From positions 8,691,307-8,755,306 of the forward strand of contig NZ_KQ976354.1 in NCBI RefSeq assembly GCF_000346485.2: a DNA stretch of 64,000 nt, read 5' to 3'. The translations under genes were made by a program, and so were the position numbers. Of this stretch, positions 46,081-55,058 are shown piece by piece. The notes under the pieces were generated by a model, which saw only the letters and a program-made list of their open reading frames with translations, was not told the DNA's origin and did no database searches. This DNA is from Scytonema hofmannii PCC 7110 (lineage in GTDB: Bacteria > Cyanobacteriota > Cyanobacteriia > Cyanobacteriales > Nostocaceae). How positions within the stretch are numbered: position 1 is the first letter of the stretch; each line of letters begins with the position of its first letter.

Positions 46081-46527
46081 CTTTCCTATTTAGCACAGCA
46101 AGGTTTTGTGCAAAACGCTGAGGGAGCATGGGTTTGCTATGCCAATGACGAACAAAAACCAGGACGCTACTACACGCTTTTTAAAGTACAACAAATCAAT
46201 GGAGCGCTGATAGCTACGTCTTTTCTAGACCAAGGGACTCCGATTCAGGAACAAGGCGATCGCACTGTTGAATTGTTTATGAAGCTCATCCAGAATCATA
46301 CAAAAGCTAATACAAAGAATCAAGAAAGTATACAAAAATACTTATCAGCTTTCGTTTCCTTAGTTGAGCAAGGCAAAGTACAACCCTCACGACGAGGTTA
46401 TCTCTTTGACCAACCCAGTCGCGGGCTTGTTTTATACCACCCTGTAACAGGAGGAGATCTTCAAGGTACGGGAATCACCATAAATATCAACGCTCCCCAG
46501 AACTTAGTTGCATCTCCTGCGTCATAA
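45754..46527 (+). CDS. Exported protein with Thr/Pro repeats, unknown function
   Basis: 257 residues from ATG 45754, chosen because it begins a signal peptide (MNTIAHLLSVCAFSVSALTAMSAVSTAQT) and matches the start in the truncated paralogue. An ATG at 45682 has a better AGAGGA sequence but adds 24 residues; in copy 1 that frame stops after 13 codons. Three perfect 45-bp repeats (45841-45975) encode TPKPATQTQPTDTNT, a disordered linker. The C-terminal domain (SYNTVEGLLPPPSN...GRYYTLFKVQQINGALIATSFLDQGTPIQEQGDRTVELFMKLIQ) is not known to me. It is followed at 76 bp by a second exported, repeat-rich gene, with which it may share a transcript. Confidence 0.7.
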   Translation: MNTIAHLLSVCAFSVSALTAMSAVSTAQTTPKPATQTQPTDTNTTPKPATQTQPTDTNTTPKPATQTQPTDTNTTKPQQNTNSQLQQICSYNTVEGLLPPPSNQQKNSPLSYLAQQGFVQNAEGAWVCYANDEQKPGRYYTLFKVQQINGALIATSFLDQGTPIQEQGDRTVELFMKLIQNHTKANTKNQESIQKYLSAFVSLVEQGKVQPSRRGYLFDQPSRGLVLYHPVTGGDLQGTGITININAPQNLVASPAS

Positions 46528-46603
46528 CACTTACGCACTGAATTTTGTTTATTAAAACCATATCAAAACCACAGACCATATCAAGCGAGAATGGAGGTTA
46601 AGC

Positions 46604-48034
46604 TTGTTTAAATCCCGTATCGTAAAAACCGCAATTGCGTTCACATCCTATCTAGCAGCAATAATAAGCGCACCACACCAAGCATTAGCACAGTTATATG
46701 TGGGGCGATATGGAATTCAGCCAGGACTAGAGCAAAATTATCTTCAATACCAATTGTCCGGGCGGGATTTAACTCAACTGCGCGGTGTCCCCGTCTGTAA
46801 TGTGGGCTTTGGTGCAGGCTGTGATAAGTCTGCAACAATACTCCAACAAATAGTAGAATCCAACAACGGACCAACCTACCAAGAGTTAGTTATCCGTGCA
46901 GCTGGTGGGGAAGCAAACTTTCAGAATTTTGCCTCCTACTACGGTAACAATCCCAATCTCTCATTAGTACCTTTGTCCTCATTTTGGGCAAACGACGACC
47001 CATATATTCTAGATGGATATAGATATACTTTGGGACAGTCGGTGAATCGAACACCCGTACAAGGTTTGGGACAGGTAACAAAAAACTTCTACTGGTCTCC
47101 AGAGAGAAGTGGAACCTCCGAAAGCCTGCGCGATGGATTGCTTGATTTGAAATACGCTTATGGGCGTTTGCTTTTAGAAGAAGCTGCGAAAATTCCTAAT
47201 GTCCGACAACAAATCCAGGCTTTAAATCTCCCGTCAGAAGTTAAACAATTTTATGCAGGTCAATTTTCTCAAGGCGTGCGTTCATTAAGAAGTGGGAATC
47301 AAGCACAACTCCAAAACAACATTCTTGAGGTGCTGTCACTGCCATTCAACCACAGTAATGCAGAGTTTAACCGTCCTCCGCTTGGTATTCCTGAAGAGTA
47401 TGCTTCACTAGCTGGGATCGCTCTACCAGGGGACTCTTTTATTGCCGCCGTACCAGCAAATTTACCAGTTGGAGAAGCGGCTAGCCTACTTCCTCCTTTT
47501 TTAGTTGAAGGAGACGTTGTATCGCAGGCAGTTCCAGGCGGTGGTCGTACTGGTGGGTTCCCCTTCTGGGTACTTGGTGCTATTCCCCTAGCTCTTTTAC
47601 CTTTTGCCTTTGGTGGTGGTGGAGATGATGACTCAGATACAGAAAATGTACCACCTCCAGTGGCTCCACCTGTAGGCGAACAACCACCAACAGAACAACC
47701 TCCCATTGCCGTAGTTCCGCCACCTGTAGGCGAACAACCGCCAACAGAACAACCTCCCGTAACTCCACCACCTGTAGGCGAACAACCACCAACAGAACAA
47801 CCTCCCGTAACTCCGCCACCTGTAGGCGAACAACCGCCAACAGAACAACCTCCCGTGACTCCGCCACCTGTAGGCGAACAACCGCCAACAGAACAACCTC
47901 CCGTGACTCCGCCACCTGTAGGCGAACAACCGCCAGTAAGGATACCCGAGTCCTCAACATTGACACCTCTGTTGGTACTCACACTGGTAATGTCTTTATT
48001 TGGTTACAAAAAGTGGCGTGTACGCAAAGGATGA
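46604..48034 (+). CDS. Exported protein with Pro-rich repeats and PEP-CTERM-like tail
   Basis: 476 residues from TTG 46604, with GGAGG 6 nt upstream of it. Signal peptide: FKSRIVKTAIAFTSYLAAII, cleavage near ALAQ. A helical globular region of about 270 residues follows (LKYAYGRLLLEEAAKIPNV...LPSEVKQFYAGQFSQGVR), then a hydrophobic segment FPFWVLGAIPLALLPFAFGGGG, an acidic turn, and about six 16-residue units PPPVGEQPPTEQPPVT. The end, IPESSTLTPLLVLTLVMSLFGYKKWR, has the form of a PEP-CTERM sorting signal (P-E-x-S-T, hydrophobic helix, basic end), with Ser replacing the second Pro. Such proteins are processed by exosortase and placed on the cell surface. The globular domain is not recognised. 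Gene order suggests joint expression with the upstream exported protein. Confidence 0.75.
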   Translation: MFKSRIVKTAIAFTSYLAAIISAPHQALAQLYVGRYGIQPGLEQNYLQYQLSGRDLTQLRGVPVCNVGFGAGCDKSATILQQIVESNNGPTYQELVIRAAGGEANFQNFASYYGNNPNLSLVPLSSFWANDDPYILDGYRYTLGQSVNRTPVQGLGQVTKNFYWSPERSGTSESLRDGLLDLKYAYGRLLLEEAAKIPNVRQQIQALNLPSEVKQFYAGQFSQGVRSLRSGNQAQLQNNILEVLSLPFNHSNAEFNRPPLGIPEEYASLAGIALPGDSFIAAVPANLPVGEAASLLPPFLVEGDVVSQAVPGGGRTGGFPFWVLGAIPLALLPFAFGGGGDDDSDTENVPPPVAPPVGEQPPTEQPPIAVVPPPVGEQPPTEQPPVTPPPVGEQPPTEQPPVTPPPVGEQPPTEQPPVTPPPVGEQPPTEQPPVTPPPVGEQPPVRIPESSTLTPLLVLTLVMSLFGYKKWRVRKG

Positions 48035-48538
48035 ACTACCTTAAATAATTTCGTTCTTGTGAACTAAAAGCTGTGAATTGTAAGGTTGGCACTGCTAGCC
48101 CTGTCAAGGTGATGATTGAAAAACAAGTATTCTCTTCGCGCTCTTCGCGTCTTTGCGGTTCAAAAACATTTTTTAACCACGAAGACACGAAGAACAAGGG
48201 AGGTAAGATGTCGAAGATTGGGCATAATTTTCCGGATTTTTGACCCACCTTGACAGGGCTATCAAGCTAGTGTCAGGCATATATCTAGCTTTTTACCACC
48301 TTGACAGGGCTAGGTGGGCACTGCCCACCAAAGACACTTCAAAGTAGACATTTACCTATACTAAAAAATGTCAACATTGTCCCTATTAGAGTAGGAATAG
48401 TACCAATAGTCGAAAAAAGATACATATTACATAAATGCTCTCAAGCAAAGGTTTAGACTTCACCCTTGAGAGCGATTAAAACGGTCATAACTTTTCTAAG
48501 GTTTATTTTTTCAATTTGAAAATTCCTTAGAAACCAAC
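48035..48538. other. Intergenic region with REP-type palindrome and direct repeats
   Basis: A REP-like inverted repeat (CTTCGCGTCTTTGCGGTT... AACCACGAAGACACGAAG, about 48135-48193) is a familiar cyanobacterial spacer element. CCACCTTGACAGGGCTA occurs directly twice (48245-48261, 48297-48313), with its inverse TAGCCCTGTCAAGGTG at 48097. No gene seen. Confidence 0.55.
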
Positions 48539-49417
48539 CTACTGCAAATATTGATTGTTACAATATTCTTCGGTAGGTGTTACAGAAACCACTTCTACTT
48601 CTACTGATTTTCCCGGGTCTGGGTTAAGAAGAAATTCACTAGCCCCTACATGAGGTTTTTTAGGATTTCCCCAATCATAAGTGTAACCTAAACCTGTCCA
48701 AGGATAATGTTCGCCATTATCTTCAAAAGAACTTTTATATATCTTTTGTAAGACAGAATTACTCTTAGGTACGGGGACAGGTAAAACTTGACAACTAGAA
48801 TCATTGATTTCTGGGTCAATACATGGTCTGCTTAAATCTTCAGCTTTGACCCACATTTCTACAAAATGTGTTTTATTAGAGTTTTTATTTAAAATTAATC
48901 CCAAATACTGCTGCAATCTTAGCGAAAGCATGATGTTTCCAGGAATATTTATACCTAAACCTTTACAGGTTTGGCAAAATTCTTTGACTTGATTAGATAC
49001 TGTTAACCAAGTCTGGTTATCTATTGGTTTTAAACCGGGCTTCCAATTCTCGTTTGGTTTTTTTACATATTTCCAACTTACCATAAGAAACTCTGTTTTA
49101 CTATTGTTGATTCTCGTCTTGATTTTAGAATGACTTGTTGTCAATTTCCAAAGATTGTCTACCACCTTTTCTTGGCTTGGTCTTTTAGCATCTGCAATAG
49201 CTTCCTCTAATTTATTTTTGAGATAATTATAACTTTTTGGTTTATTTTTTTTCAAATACTCGCTAACATTTATGTTCGTTTCTAATTGTGCTAGTAACCT
49301 CTTATTCAAGATTGATTCTTTTTGCTGAGAAGTTTCTTTAGCTAATAAGTTGGAAGAACTAAGTGCCAAACAACTTCCTATTAAAACTACCCAGAATTGA
49401 CTATTTCGTATTTTCAT
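48539..49417 (-). CDS. Hypothetical exported protein
   Basis: 292 residues from ATG 49417 (AGGA about 8 nt upstream; a GTG two codons earlier is the alternative). Signal peptide MKIRNSQFWVVLIGSCLALSSS with LLAKE. The mature part begins with a helical, Lys/Asn-rich region, then has WLTVSNQVKEFCQTCKGLGINIP (CxxC) and HFVEMWVKAEDLSRPCIDPEINDSSCQVLPVPVP. It ends with a GLGYTYDWGNPKKPHVGASEFLL segment. Several paired cysteines suggest disulfides in the periplasm. No family recognised. Base composition is more AT-rich than the neighbours, compatible with recent acquisition. Confidence 0.65.
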   Translation of the reverse strand: MKIRNSQFWVVLIGSCLALSSSNLLAKETSQQKESILNKRLLAQLETNINVSEYLKKNKPKSYNYLKNKLEEAIADAKRPSQEKVVDNLWKLTTSHSKIKTRINNSKTEFLMVSWKYVKKPNENWKPGLKPIDNQTWLTVSNQVKEFCQTCKGLGINIPGNIMLSLRLQQYLGLILNKNSNKTHFVEMWVKAEDLSRPCIDPEINDSSCQVLPVPVPKSNSVLQKIYKSSFEDNGEHYPWTGLGYTYDWGNPKKPHVGASEFLLNPDPGKSVEVEVVSVTPTEEYCNNQYLQ

Positions 49418-49559
49418 CGCCACTATCCTATTAATTTATAGCAAGACAATATTGTACTGAAACTTTATCAAGTCCCGTCGCGATCGCATTTTATACTGAT
49501 ACTGTGTATAAGATTCCTAAAATATTCCTGAAAATTTGAAGTACTGTAGTATTCTAGAG

Positions 49560-49703
49560 CGCCACTATAGTATTCAAAAAGAAGGCAAAAAACCCAGTTT
49601 CTCTCCCTTGCAAAGCTTGATATCTCGTAGGCGTACAGACTAAGCATAGCTAGTCTCTACAAAGAAACCGGGTTTTTATGATTTCTGTATCGGCGCTTTA
49701 GGG
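49560..49703. repeat. Dispersed hairpin element, family B
   Basis: About 140 bp framed by GCGCC...GGCGC. It contains AAACCCAGTTTCTCTC, an AAGCTTGATAT block and AGAAACCGGGTTTTT. A second copy is at 60953-61080. Non-coding; likely a MITE or spacer element. Confidence 0.6.
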
Positions 49704-49791
49704 TAGGCAATTAGAGGAAAAAATTGTTTGGGCGATCGCTCTTAGCGCAAGCCGTACCCGGCTTATCGCACTTCTGCTCTATAATTATTCT

Positions 49792-50520
49792 CTATCTTTC
49801 ACTAGATTCATTAGTAATCTCTTGCAAAATGGCATTAATATCTGTTCTTTTCAACAAAATTCCATCCACTTCTTCAAAAAATCTGATAGCTTCTTGATAG
49901 GAATCTTCAGAATCATATTGATCTTCAAAGTATTCTCCATTCTTATAACCGTAAATAATTAAATTAGAATCTATTTTCTTAATAAAATTTTGAGGTAAAA
50001 TAATATCTCTAATACTTTGAAAGTATCCTGCAAGATAATCATAAAAATAACTTAAGAAACAATTAATTTCTTGTCGAGAAAATTCAAATTCAAACGGCTC
50101 TCGCAATCTTTGAGTCTCATATCCATATATACTATTTTCTAGAATTCTATAAAGACTAAAATAGACAGAACCTCTATGGTCGTAAATGCTCATTAAGTAA
50201 TATAGGCTTCCTATCTCTTTTTTAACTACCAGTAATACAGGAAAACAGAAAGACCCTTTCCAATCATCAAATAAGTTACTACTCTCTCCAAAAATCCACT
50301 CTAAAATGACAAATATTTCTGCTAAATTCAGTCTGTCTTCTCGCTGGCGATCGCTAAGATAAAGCTCTAGATAAAAGCGAAAATCATCTGTTATTGGGAG
50401 GCTATTTTCTCTTAATTTTTCATACTCTGACTTATCTAACCTCCACATCTGATATTCAATATCAGCATGATGTAAATCGAGCTTGCATCGCTGTTTGACT
50501 TGCTTAACGACTTGCCTCAT
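49792..50520 (-). CDS. Hypothetical protein
   Basis: 242 residues, acidic and soluble, rich in aromatic residues. Visible parts: QMWRLDKSEYEKLRENSLPITDDFRFYLELYLSDRQREDRLNLAEIFVILEWIFGESSNLFDDWKGSFCFPVLL (by sections), then DHRGSVYFSLYRILE and DQYDSEDSYQEAIRFFEEVDGILLKR. There is no membrane segment or signal. The pattern recalls immunity-type or SMI1/KNR4-like cytosolic proteins, but this is only an impression; no function is assigned. Its codon usage is AT-rich compared with the housekeeping genes to the right. Confidence 0.6.
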   Translation of the reverse strand: MRQVVKQVKQRCKLDLHHADIEYQMWRLDKSEYEKLRENSLPITDDFRFYLELYLSDRQREDRLNLAEIFVILEWIFGESSNLFDDWKGSFCFPVLLVVKKEIGSLYYLMSIYDHRGSVYFSLYRILENSIYGYETQRLREPFEFEFSRQEINCFLSYFYDYLAGYFQSIRDIILPQNFIKKIDSNLIIYGYKNGEYFEDQYDSEDSYQEAIRFFEEVDGILLKRTDINAILQEITNESSER

Positions 50521-50841
50521 AAGTTACCCTAGAATTGAGAGTGGACTTTCCGTAAATAAAATTTGCACCTACACGGGTTTGAAAATTCCCAATTTTTATT
50601 TTTTTACCTTTTCTCATAGTATATTAGTACTACGAGAGAAAACAACATACATTGCATTTTTTATAGACAGACAGCAAAATATACATCCCACCCATTTAGT
50701 CCGCGCCGACAGACTTTGTTTGTGTAGTAGCTCATTCTATGAGGAAAAAACTGATTATTAAGAATTGATAATAATGTTGAGGTTAAGTCAGTTTTTCGAC
50801 TAAGAAAGACGACTTGCCCAAGTACGGGATTTATTCACGTT

Positions 50842-51183
50842 ATGCGTCTACCACCATCAGCAAGAGATGCAATTTGTTCGCTCAATTGGGGAATCGATCC
50901 AAAGGACTTTGCTGTACAAACCTAATTATTGTTTATTTTTGACTTAGCAAAAAATCTTGCTCTTGTGGGGTGGGCGTCCTCGCCCGCCCTAGATTTATAG
51001 CAGGCAAGATGCCCTAGATTTATAGCAGGCAAGATGCCCTAGATTTATAGCAGGCAAGATGCCCGCACCACAAGACATTGTGGCCAATTTTTTATTTGGA
51101 AGTCTTTATTACCAATGCAAAAGCAGCCCAACAAACACAAGGCTCTGACGTTTGGGCTGAAATTGCTGACTTTGTTAGTTGTT
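50842..51183 (+). pseudogene. Short gene split by MITE A insertion
   Basis: Left part ATG 50842: MRLPPSARDAICSLNWGIDPKDFAVQT then TAA at 50923. Right part from 51111: TNAKAAQQTQGSDVWAEIADFV then a stop in an STRR array. Removing the family-A element between them gives a continuous frame (...FAVQTNAKAAQQ...), with ACC present at both junctions as a possible 3-bp target duplication. The reconstructed protein (about 50 residues or a C-terminal part) is not recognised. Confidence 0.45.
50926..51110. repeat. MITE-like element, family A, inside a gene
   Basis: Left GACTTAGCAAAAAAT, right (complement) GACTTCCAAATAAAAAAT. Core GGTGGGCGTCCTCGCCCGCC, three tandem copies of a 26-bp unit beginning CTAGATTTATAGCAGGCAAG, then GCCCGCACCACAAG. 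The internal unit number differs from the other copies. Confidence 0.6.
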
Positions 51184-51241
51184 AGTTGTTAGTTGTTAGT
51201 TGTTAGTTCTTCTACCAACCACTAACCACTAACCACTAACA
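51172..51241. repeat. STRR array TTAGTTG with inverted ACCACTA array
   Basis: Six TTAGTTG units, a short spacer CTTCTACC, then three to four AACCACT units, so the whole could form a stem-loop. It ends 3 bp before the helicase stop codon complement at 51244. Confidence 0.85.
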
Positions 51242-51243
51242 AT

Positions 51244-52812
51244 TTATGAAGCTGATTCTTTGGTAGCTGCACTAGAACCTAATTTCTTTGGCAGTCCTGA
51301 GGCTTCACGATTGGAAGACTCGCGACGCCCCCCACCACCTGTCCGCAGTTTGGGTTTGGGAGTCCGTTTGTCTCCTTCTTGGTTACCAGCTTCTGCTGTC
51401 CAGGAAGAACGATGCCGATCGCGATCGCCACCACCTTCGCCACGACGGTTTGACCGCAGTCTGGGTTTGGGAGTTGGTGATGCAATCTCTTCTTCTGGAA
51501 TGTCTTCTGTTTGCAACCAAGCAGGACGTGTTTGGTCGTAGGTGATTTGCAACGCTGCAGCTGCGATCGCTTGAGGATCGTATTTTTCGCTCAACTCGTT
51601 GACAATTGGCAAGAATGACGCTAGGCGCTCGCCTGCTAATGCTTCCCGCACTTGAACTTGCAGTTTGTCTAACTGTTTTGCCTCAATTTGCGCCCGTGTT
51701 GGAATCGACAGAATTTGCCAATTTTGCTTAATATGACGTTCAAAAAGTTGCTGCTTGCGACGTTCAAAAGGCTGTACTAAAGTAATCGCTGTTCCTTCTT
51801 TCCCTGCACGTCCTGTACGACCAATTCTATGGACGTAGGTTTCTACGCTGTCGGGTAAGTCGAAGTTGATCACGTGAGACAACTGGTCAACGTCCAAACC
51901 CCGTGCTGCAATATCTGTTGCTACAACCCAACGTACTTGGCGATTGCGGAATCTAATTAACAACCGTTCCCGCGCCTGCTGTGACAAGTCGCCATGATAT
52001 TCATCCACGCTGTGACCTGCTGACTGAAGCTGGCTAGTCAGTTCAGCTGCAGTGCGTCTGGTGCGGACAAAGATCAAAGCTGTTTCTGGATCTTCCATTT
52101 CCAGAATGGGCTGTAAAGCTTTTGCTTTTGTCCAGTGACGGGGGACTATATAAGCCACCTGATTAATTTTATTAGGAGCCGCTTTTGGTTGCTCAACAGT
52201 AATTGTCACTGGGGAATTCAAAAATCTATTCACCAACTGACGGATTGATGGGGGCATTGTTGCTGAGAACAAAGCTGTTTGACGTTCTTCTGGAGCTTGC
52301 GACAGAATTTTCTCAACATCATCAATAAAGCCCATGCTCAACATTTCATCGGCTTCATCCAACACCATCCACTTGACTCGATCCAGTTTCAGACAGCCTC
52401 TTTCCAGCAAATCTATCACTCGACCTGGGGTACCCACAACAATATGAACACCACGCTTGAGTTGTAAAATTTGACGGTCAATTGATTGACCACCATAGAT
52501 AGCTAGAGTTTTCAGTCCTTGGTTGCCAATGAATTCACTAACAGCATCGTGAACTTGAATTGCCAATTCACGAGTTGGTGTTAAAATCAGCGCCTGCACC
52601 GCTTTTTGACTGATATCAATCTTTTCTATAATCGGTAGTGAAAATGCAGCCGTTTTTCCCGTACCTGTTTGGGATTGACCGACAACATCACGACCTGACA
52701 AAAGATGTGGAATTGCTTGTGATTGAATGTTAGTTGGTGCGCTAAAACCCAATTTTTCTAACTGCTCAATGCGTTCAGTGGAAAGTCCTAAATCTAGAAA
52801 CGTAAATTCCAT
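51244..52812 (-). CDS. DEAD-box ATP-dependent RNA helicase
   Basis: 522 residues. Motifs in order: Q motif (GLSTERIEQLEKLGFSAPTNIQSQAIP), I SQTGTGKTAAF, Ia PTRELAIQ, II VLDEADEML, III SATMP, IV ALIFVRTRRTA, V ATDIAARGLDVDQL and VI HRIGRTGRAG. This is a DeaD/CshA-type helicase that unwinds RNA duplexes and is often induced by cold in cyanobacteria (Crh proteins). The C-terminal tail (about 430-522) is Arg/Gly/Pro-rich with two copies of a TPKPRLR/TPKPKLRTGGG motif, probably an RNA-binding extension. rimO lies upstream on the same strand, 98 bp away and separated by an STRR array. Confidence 0.92.
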   Translation of the reverse strand: MEFTFLDLGLSTERIEQLEKLGFSAPTNIQSQAIPHLLSGRDVVGQSQTGTGKTAAFSLPIIEKIDISQKAVQALILTPTRELAIQVHDAVSEFIGNQGLKTLAIYGGQSIDRQILQLKRGVHIVVGTPGRVIDLLERGCLKLDRVKWMVLDEADEMLSMGFIDDVEKILSQAPEERQTALFSATMPPSIRQLVNRFLNSPVTITVEQPKAAPNKINQVAYIVPRHWTKAKALQPILEMEDPETALIFVRTRRTAAELTSQLQSAGHSVDEYHGDLSQQARERLLIRFRNRQVRWVVATDIAARGLDVDQLSHVINFDLPDSVETYVHRIGRTGRAGKEGTAITLVQPFERRKQQLFERHIKQNWQILSIPTRAQIEAKQLDKLQVQVREALAGERLASFLPIVNELSEKYDPQAIAAAALQITYDQTRPAWLQTEDIPEEEIASPTPKPRLRSNRRGEGGGDRDRHRSSWTAEAGNQEGDKRTPKPKLRTGGGGRRESSNREASGLPKKLGSSAATKESAS

Positions 52813-52829
52813 TAATTCTCCTATTAAAT

Positions 52830-52916
52830 TGGTTAGTGGTTAGTGGTTAGTGGTTAGTGGTTAGTGGTTAATGGTTAGTAGAAAAATAACCAACTACTAA
52901 CGACTAACAACTAACT
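52830..52916. repeat. STRR array GGTTAGT with inverted arm
   Basis: Five to six GGTTAGT units, a short spacer GAAAAATAACC, then CTAAC-type units in inverse orientation, so a long stem-loop is possible. The right end supplies the stop codon of rimO (AGT TAG on the minus strand). Confidence 0.85.
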
Positions 52917-54230
52917 ATTGGCAATTTGACCGTAAAGGTCATAAGCATCAGCGTTTTGGATAGTCACTGGTACGATCGCTCCTAACCGGGCATTTCCTTT
53001 AACAAACACCTGCCCATCTACTTCCGGCGCAAATCTACCAGAACGACCCGCTAATTCTCCTGTTTCAGGATGTTCTTGCTCAATCAGAACGTCCACAACT
53101 TTGCCAATTTCTTGCTGATTTTTCTTGAGAGAAATTGGCTGTTGAAGTTCCATCACCGCGTTTCGCCGCTCATCCATGATTTCTTGAGAGATCTGATTTG
53201 GTAAGTTGTAGGCGGGTGTTCCTTCTTCTGGCGAAAAAGTAAAGACACCTACATGATCGAATTCATGGCGTTTAACGAATTGCAACAGATGCTCAAAATG
53301 CTCATCACTTTCACCTGGAAACCCAACGATAAACGTTGTTCGCAGCACAGCTTCCGGTAGTTCATCCTTGATACGTTCAATAATCGCATCATTTACTCTT
53401 CCTTGCCAAGGACGATTCATGGCACGAAGAATTTCTGGATGGGAGTGTTGTAAAGGTAAATCCAGGTAGGGTAAGACATTATTGTTTTGTTTAATTACCG
53501 CTATCACATCGGGAGTGAGACCAGTGGGATAAGCATAGTGCATGCGTATCCACGGAACATCAACCTTCCCCAAAGCACGAAGCAGTTCAGCTAACTTCGG
53601 CTTGCCATAAATATCTGTACCGTAATTGGTGGTAATTTGGGAAATCAGAATGATTTCCTTTACCCCTTGACTAGCTAATTGCTGAGCCTCGGTAACGACT
53701 GATTCTATCGAACGAGAACGTTGGTTTCCGCGCAGATGAGGAATAATGCAAAACGCGCAGCGATAATCACACCCTTCCGCAACCCGTAGATAAGCTACGC
53801 CCTCCGTTGTGGTACGGTAACGGGGTGTTGTTTCATCAGCAATGTAGGTCGGTTGTTCGCTAACGAACTTAACCCGATGACCTTGTTCTACTTTCTGAAT
53901 CACATCGACTATCTTATGATAATCTCCCGTTCCCACCACTGCTACGGCTTCTGGCAACTCTTCCAATAACTGTTCTTGGAAGTGCTGCGCCATACAGCCT
54001 GTGATAACGATTTTTTTCTCTGCTTCTGCCAATTCTACTAGAGTTCTGACAGATTCTTCTCGTGCTGCTTCAATAAAACTACACGTATTAACTATAACGT
54101 ATTCTGCTAACTCTTCATTAGTATCTACGCTGTAACCTGCTTCTACAAGCAGCCCTAGCATATGCTCTGTATCAATTCTATTTTTCTCGCATCCTAGGTG
54201 AGAAATTGCTATTGTTGGCTTGTCACCCAT
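52911..54230 (-). CDS. rimO: Ribosomal protein S12 methylthiotransferase RimO
   Basis: 439 residues, the expected family length. The N-terminal MTTase domain has [14 protein letters not shown] and [14 protein letters not shown] with the cysteines for the auxiliary iron-sulfur cluster and ITGCMAQ. The radical-SAM motif is [20 protein letters not shown] (CxxxCxxC). A C-terminal TRAM domain follows ([32 protein letters not shown]). RimO methylthiolates the beta-carbon of an aspartate in ribosomal protein S12; the SR-F-PEVDG type ending separates it from MiaB. The stop codon is part of an STRR array. Upstream is about 750 bp of apparently non-coding DNA. Confidence 0.94.
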   Translation of the reverse strand: MGDKPTIAISHLGCEKNRIDTEHMLGLLVEAGYSVDTNEELAEYVIVNTCSFIEAAREESVRTLVELAEAEKKIVITGCMAQHFQEQLLEELPEAVAVVGTGDYHKIVDVIQKVEQGHRVKFVSEQPTYIADETTPRYRTTTEGVAYLRVAEGCDYRCAFCIIPHLRGNQRSRSIESVVTEAQQLASQGVKEIILISQITTNYGTDIYGKPKLAELLRALGKVDVPWIRMHYAYPTGLTPDVIAVIKQNNNVLPYLDLPLQHSHPEILRAMNRPWQGRVNDAIIERIKDELPEAVLRTTFIVGFPGESDEHFEHLLQFVKRHEFDHVGVFTFSPEEGTPAYNLPNQISQEIMDERRNAVMELQQPISLKKNQQEIGKVVDVLIEQEHPETGELAGRSGRFAPEVDGQVFVKGNARLGAIVPVTIQNADAYDLYGQIANS

Positions 54231-55058
54231 ATCATGAAAGAGCCTTGAGGTTTTCCTTCTATATCGTTAGTTTTCAATCAGACGCTAGCTTCTGACTAGC
54301 TAAAACTTGGTTTTCTATCCAGTCATGACACACAGCAACTCCTTTAGTCATACCTGCCTAACAGCAGCAGTGACCTTAAAATTTGGAGTTCATGCTATGA
54401 TATCTTCAACAAACTGTTTTCCGGAGAAAAATAAACAGTCTTTAGAAAATTTTGACACTATCGCTCAATCTTTCTTAACAAATGCCCTCTAGTATTTTAC
54501 ATTACCGCAACGCGCCTATAGTTAGTTTACCTGTTGGGGAGCCGCCCTCTAGATGATATTGGTGAGAACGACAATTGAGTTGCTCGATCTCGCCGCCATC
54601 AAATGTGTGTGGCGTGTTTCGAGAAGTCGCTACCCAAGGAAAAACAGCGCGTAACTACGCCATTATAGCGGTAATGCGACCTCATGTGTTAAGGTTAAGC
54701 CTGCAATTTTGACAAGCAAACACTCTTCCCTACGGGAAGCTACCTCGCCTTTGATGAGTGGCAAACTCCTCTGTATACAGCTATTATCTTAACATATCTT
54801 AGAGAATGTTTAACGTTAAGTTCCATCTTACGGCAGAAGAAATATTATTTTTTTTTAAGGGAGTAGGGGTAACCAGTGACCAGTGACCAGTGACCAGTGA
54901 CCAGTGAATGGGGAAAAGGGAATTTAGTGAATTCGTGAGTAGTTAATATTCAACGATTAATGGTCAGATAATAATAGCTAATGATTAGTTTCAATGACCA
55001 GTTAACACTCAACTGGTTACTGGTCACTGGTCACTGGTCACTGATTAAGGTTAAGAAC
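54231..55058. other. Intergenic region between rimO and btpA
   Basis: Holds two GGTCACT-type arrays (54872-54908 inverted, 55014-55043 direct) which together could pair as a long stem, and otherwise no gene. An open frame at 54307-54492 is not convincing. The second array ends about 16 bp before the chosen btpA start. Confidence 0.55.

Noticed and set aside
47299-47982. Minus-strand 227-codon ORF with GGCSPTGGGVTGGCSVGG repeats, cysteine- and glycine-rich
   Set aside because: It is the antisense of the Pro-rich repeats of the PEP-CTERM-like protein; no start signals and composition explained by the repeat.
54981-55058. Longer btpA start with LLVTGHWSL
   Set aside because: Encoded by an STRR array and absent from the family; GTG 55059 fits the usual N-terminus.
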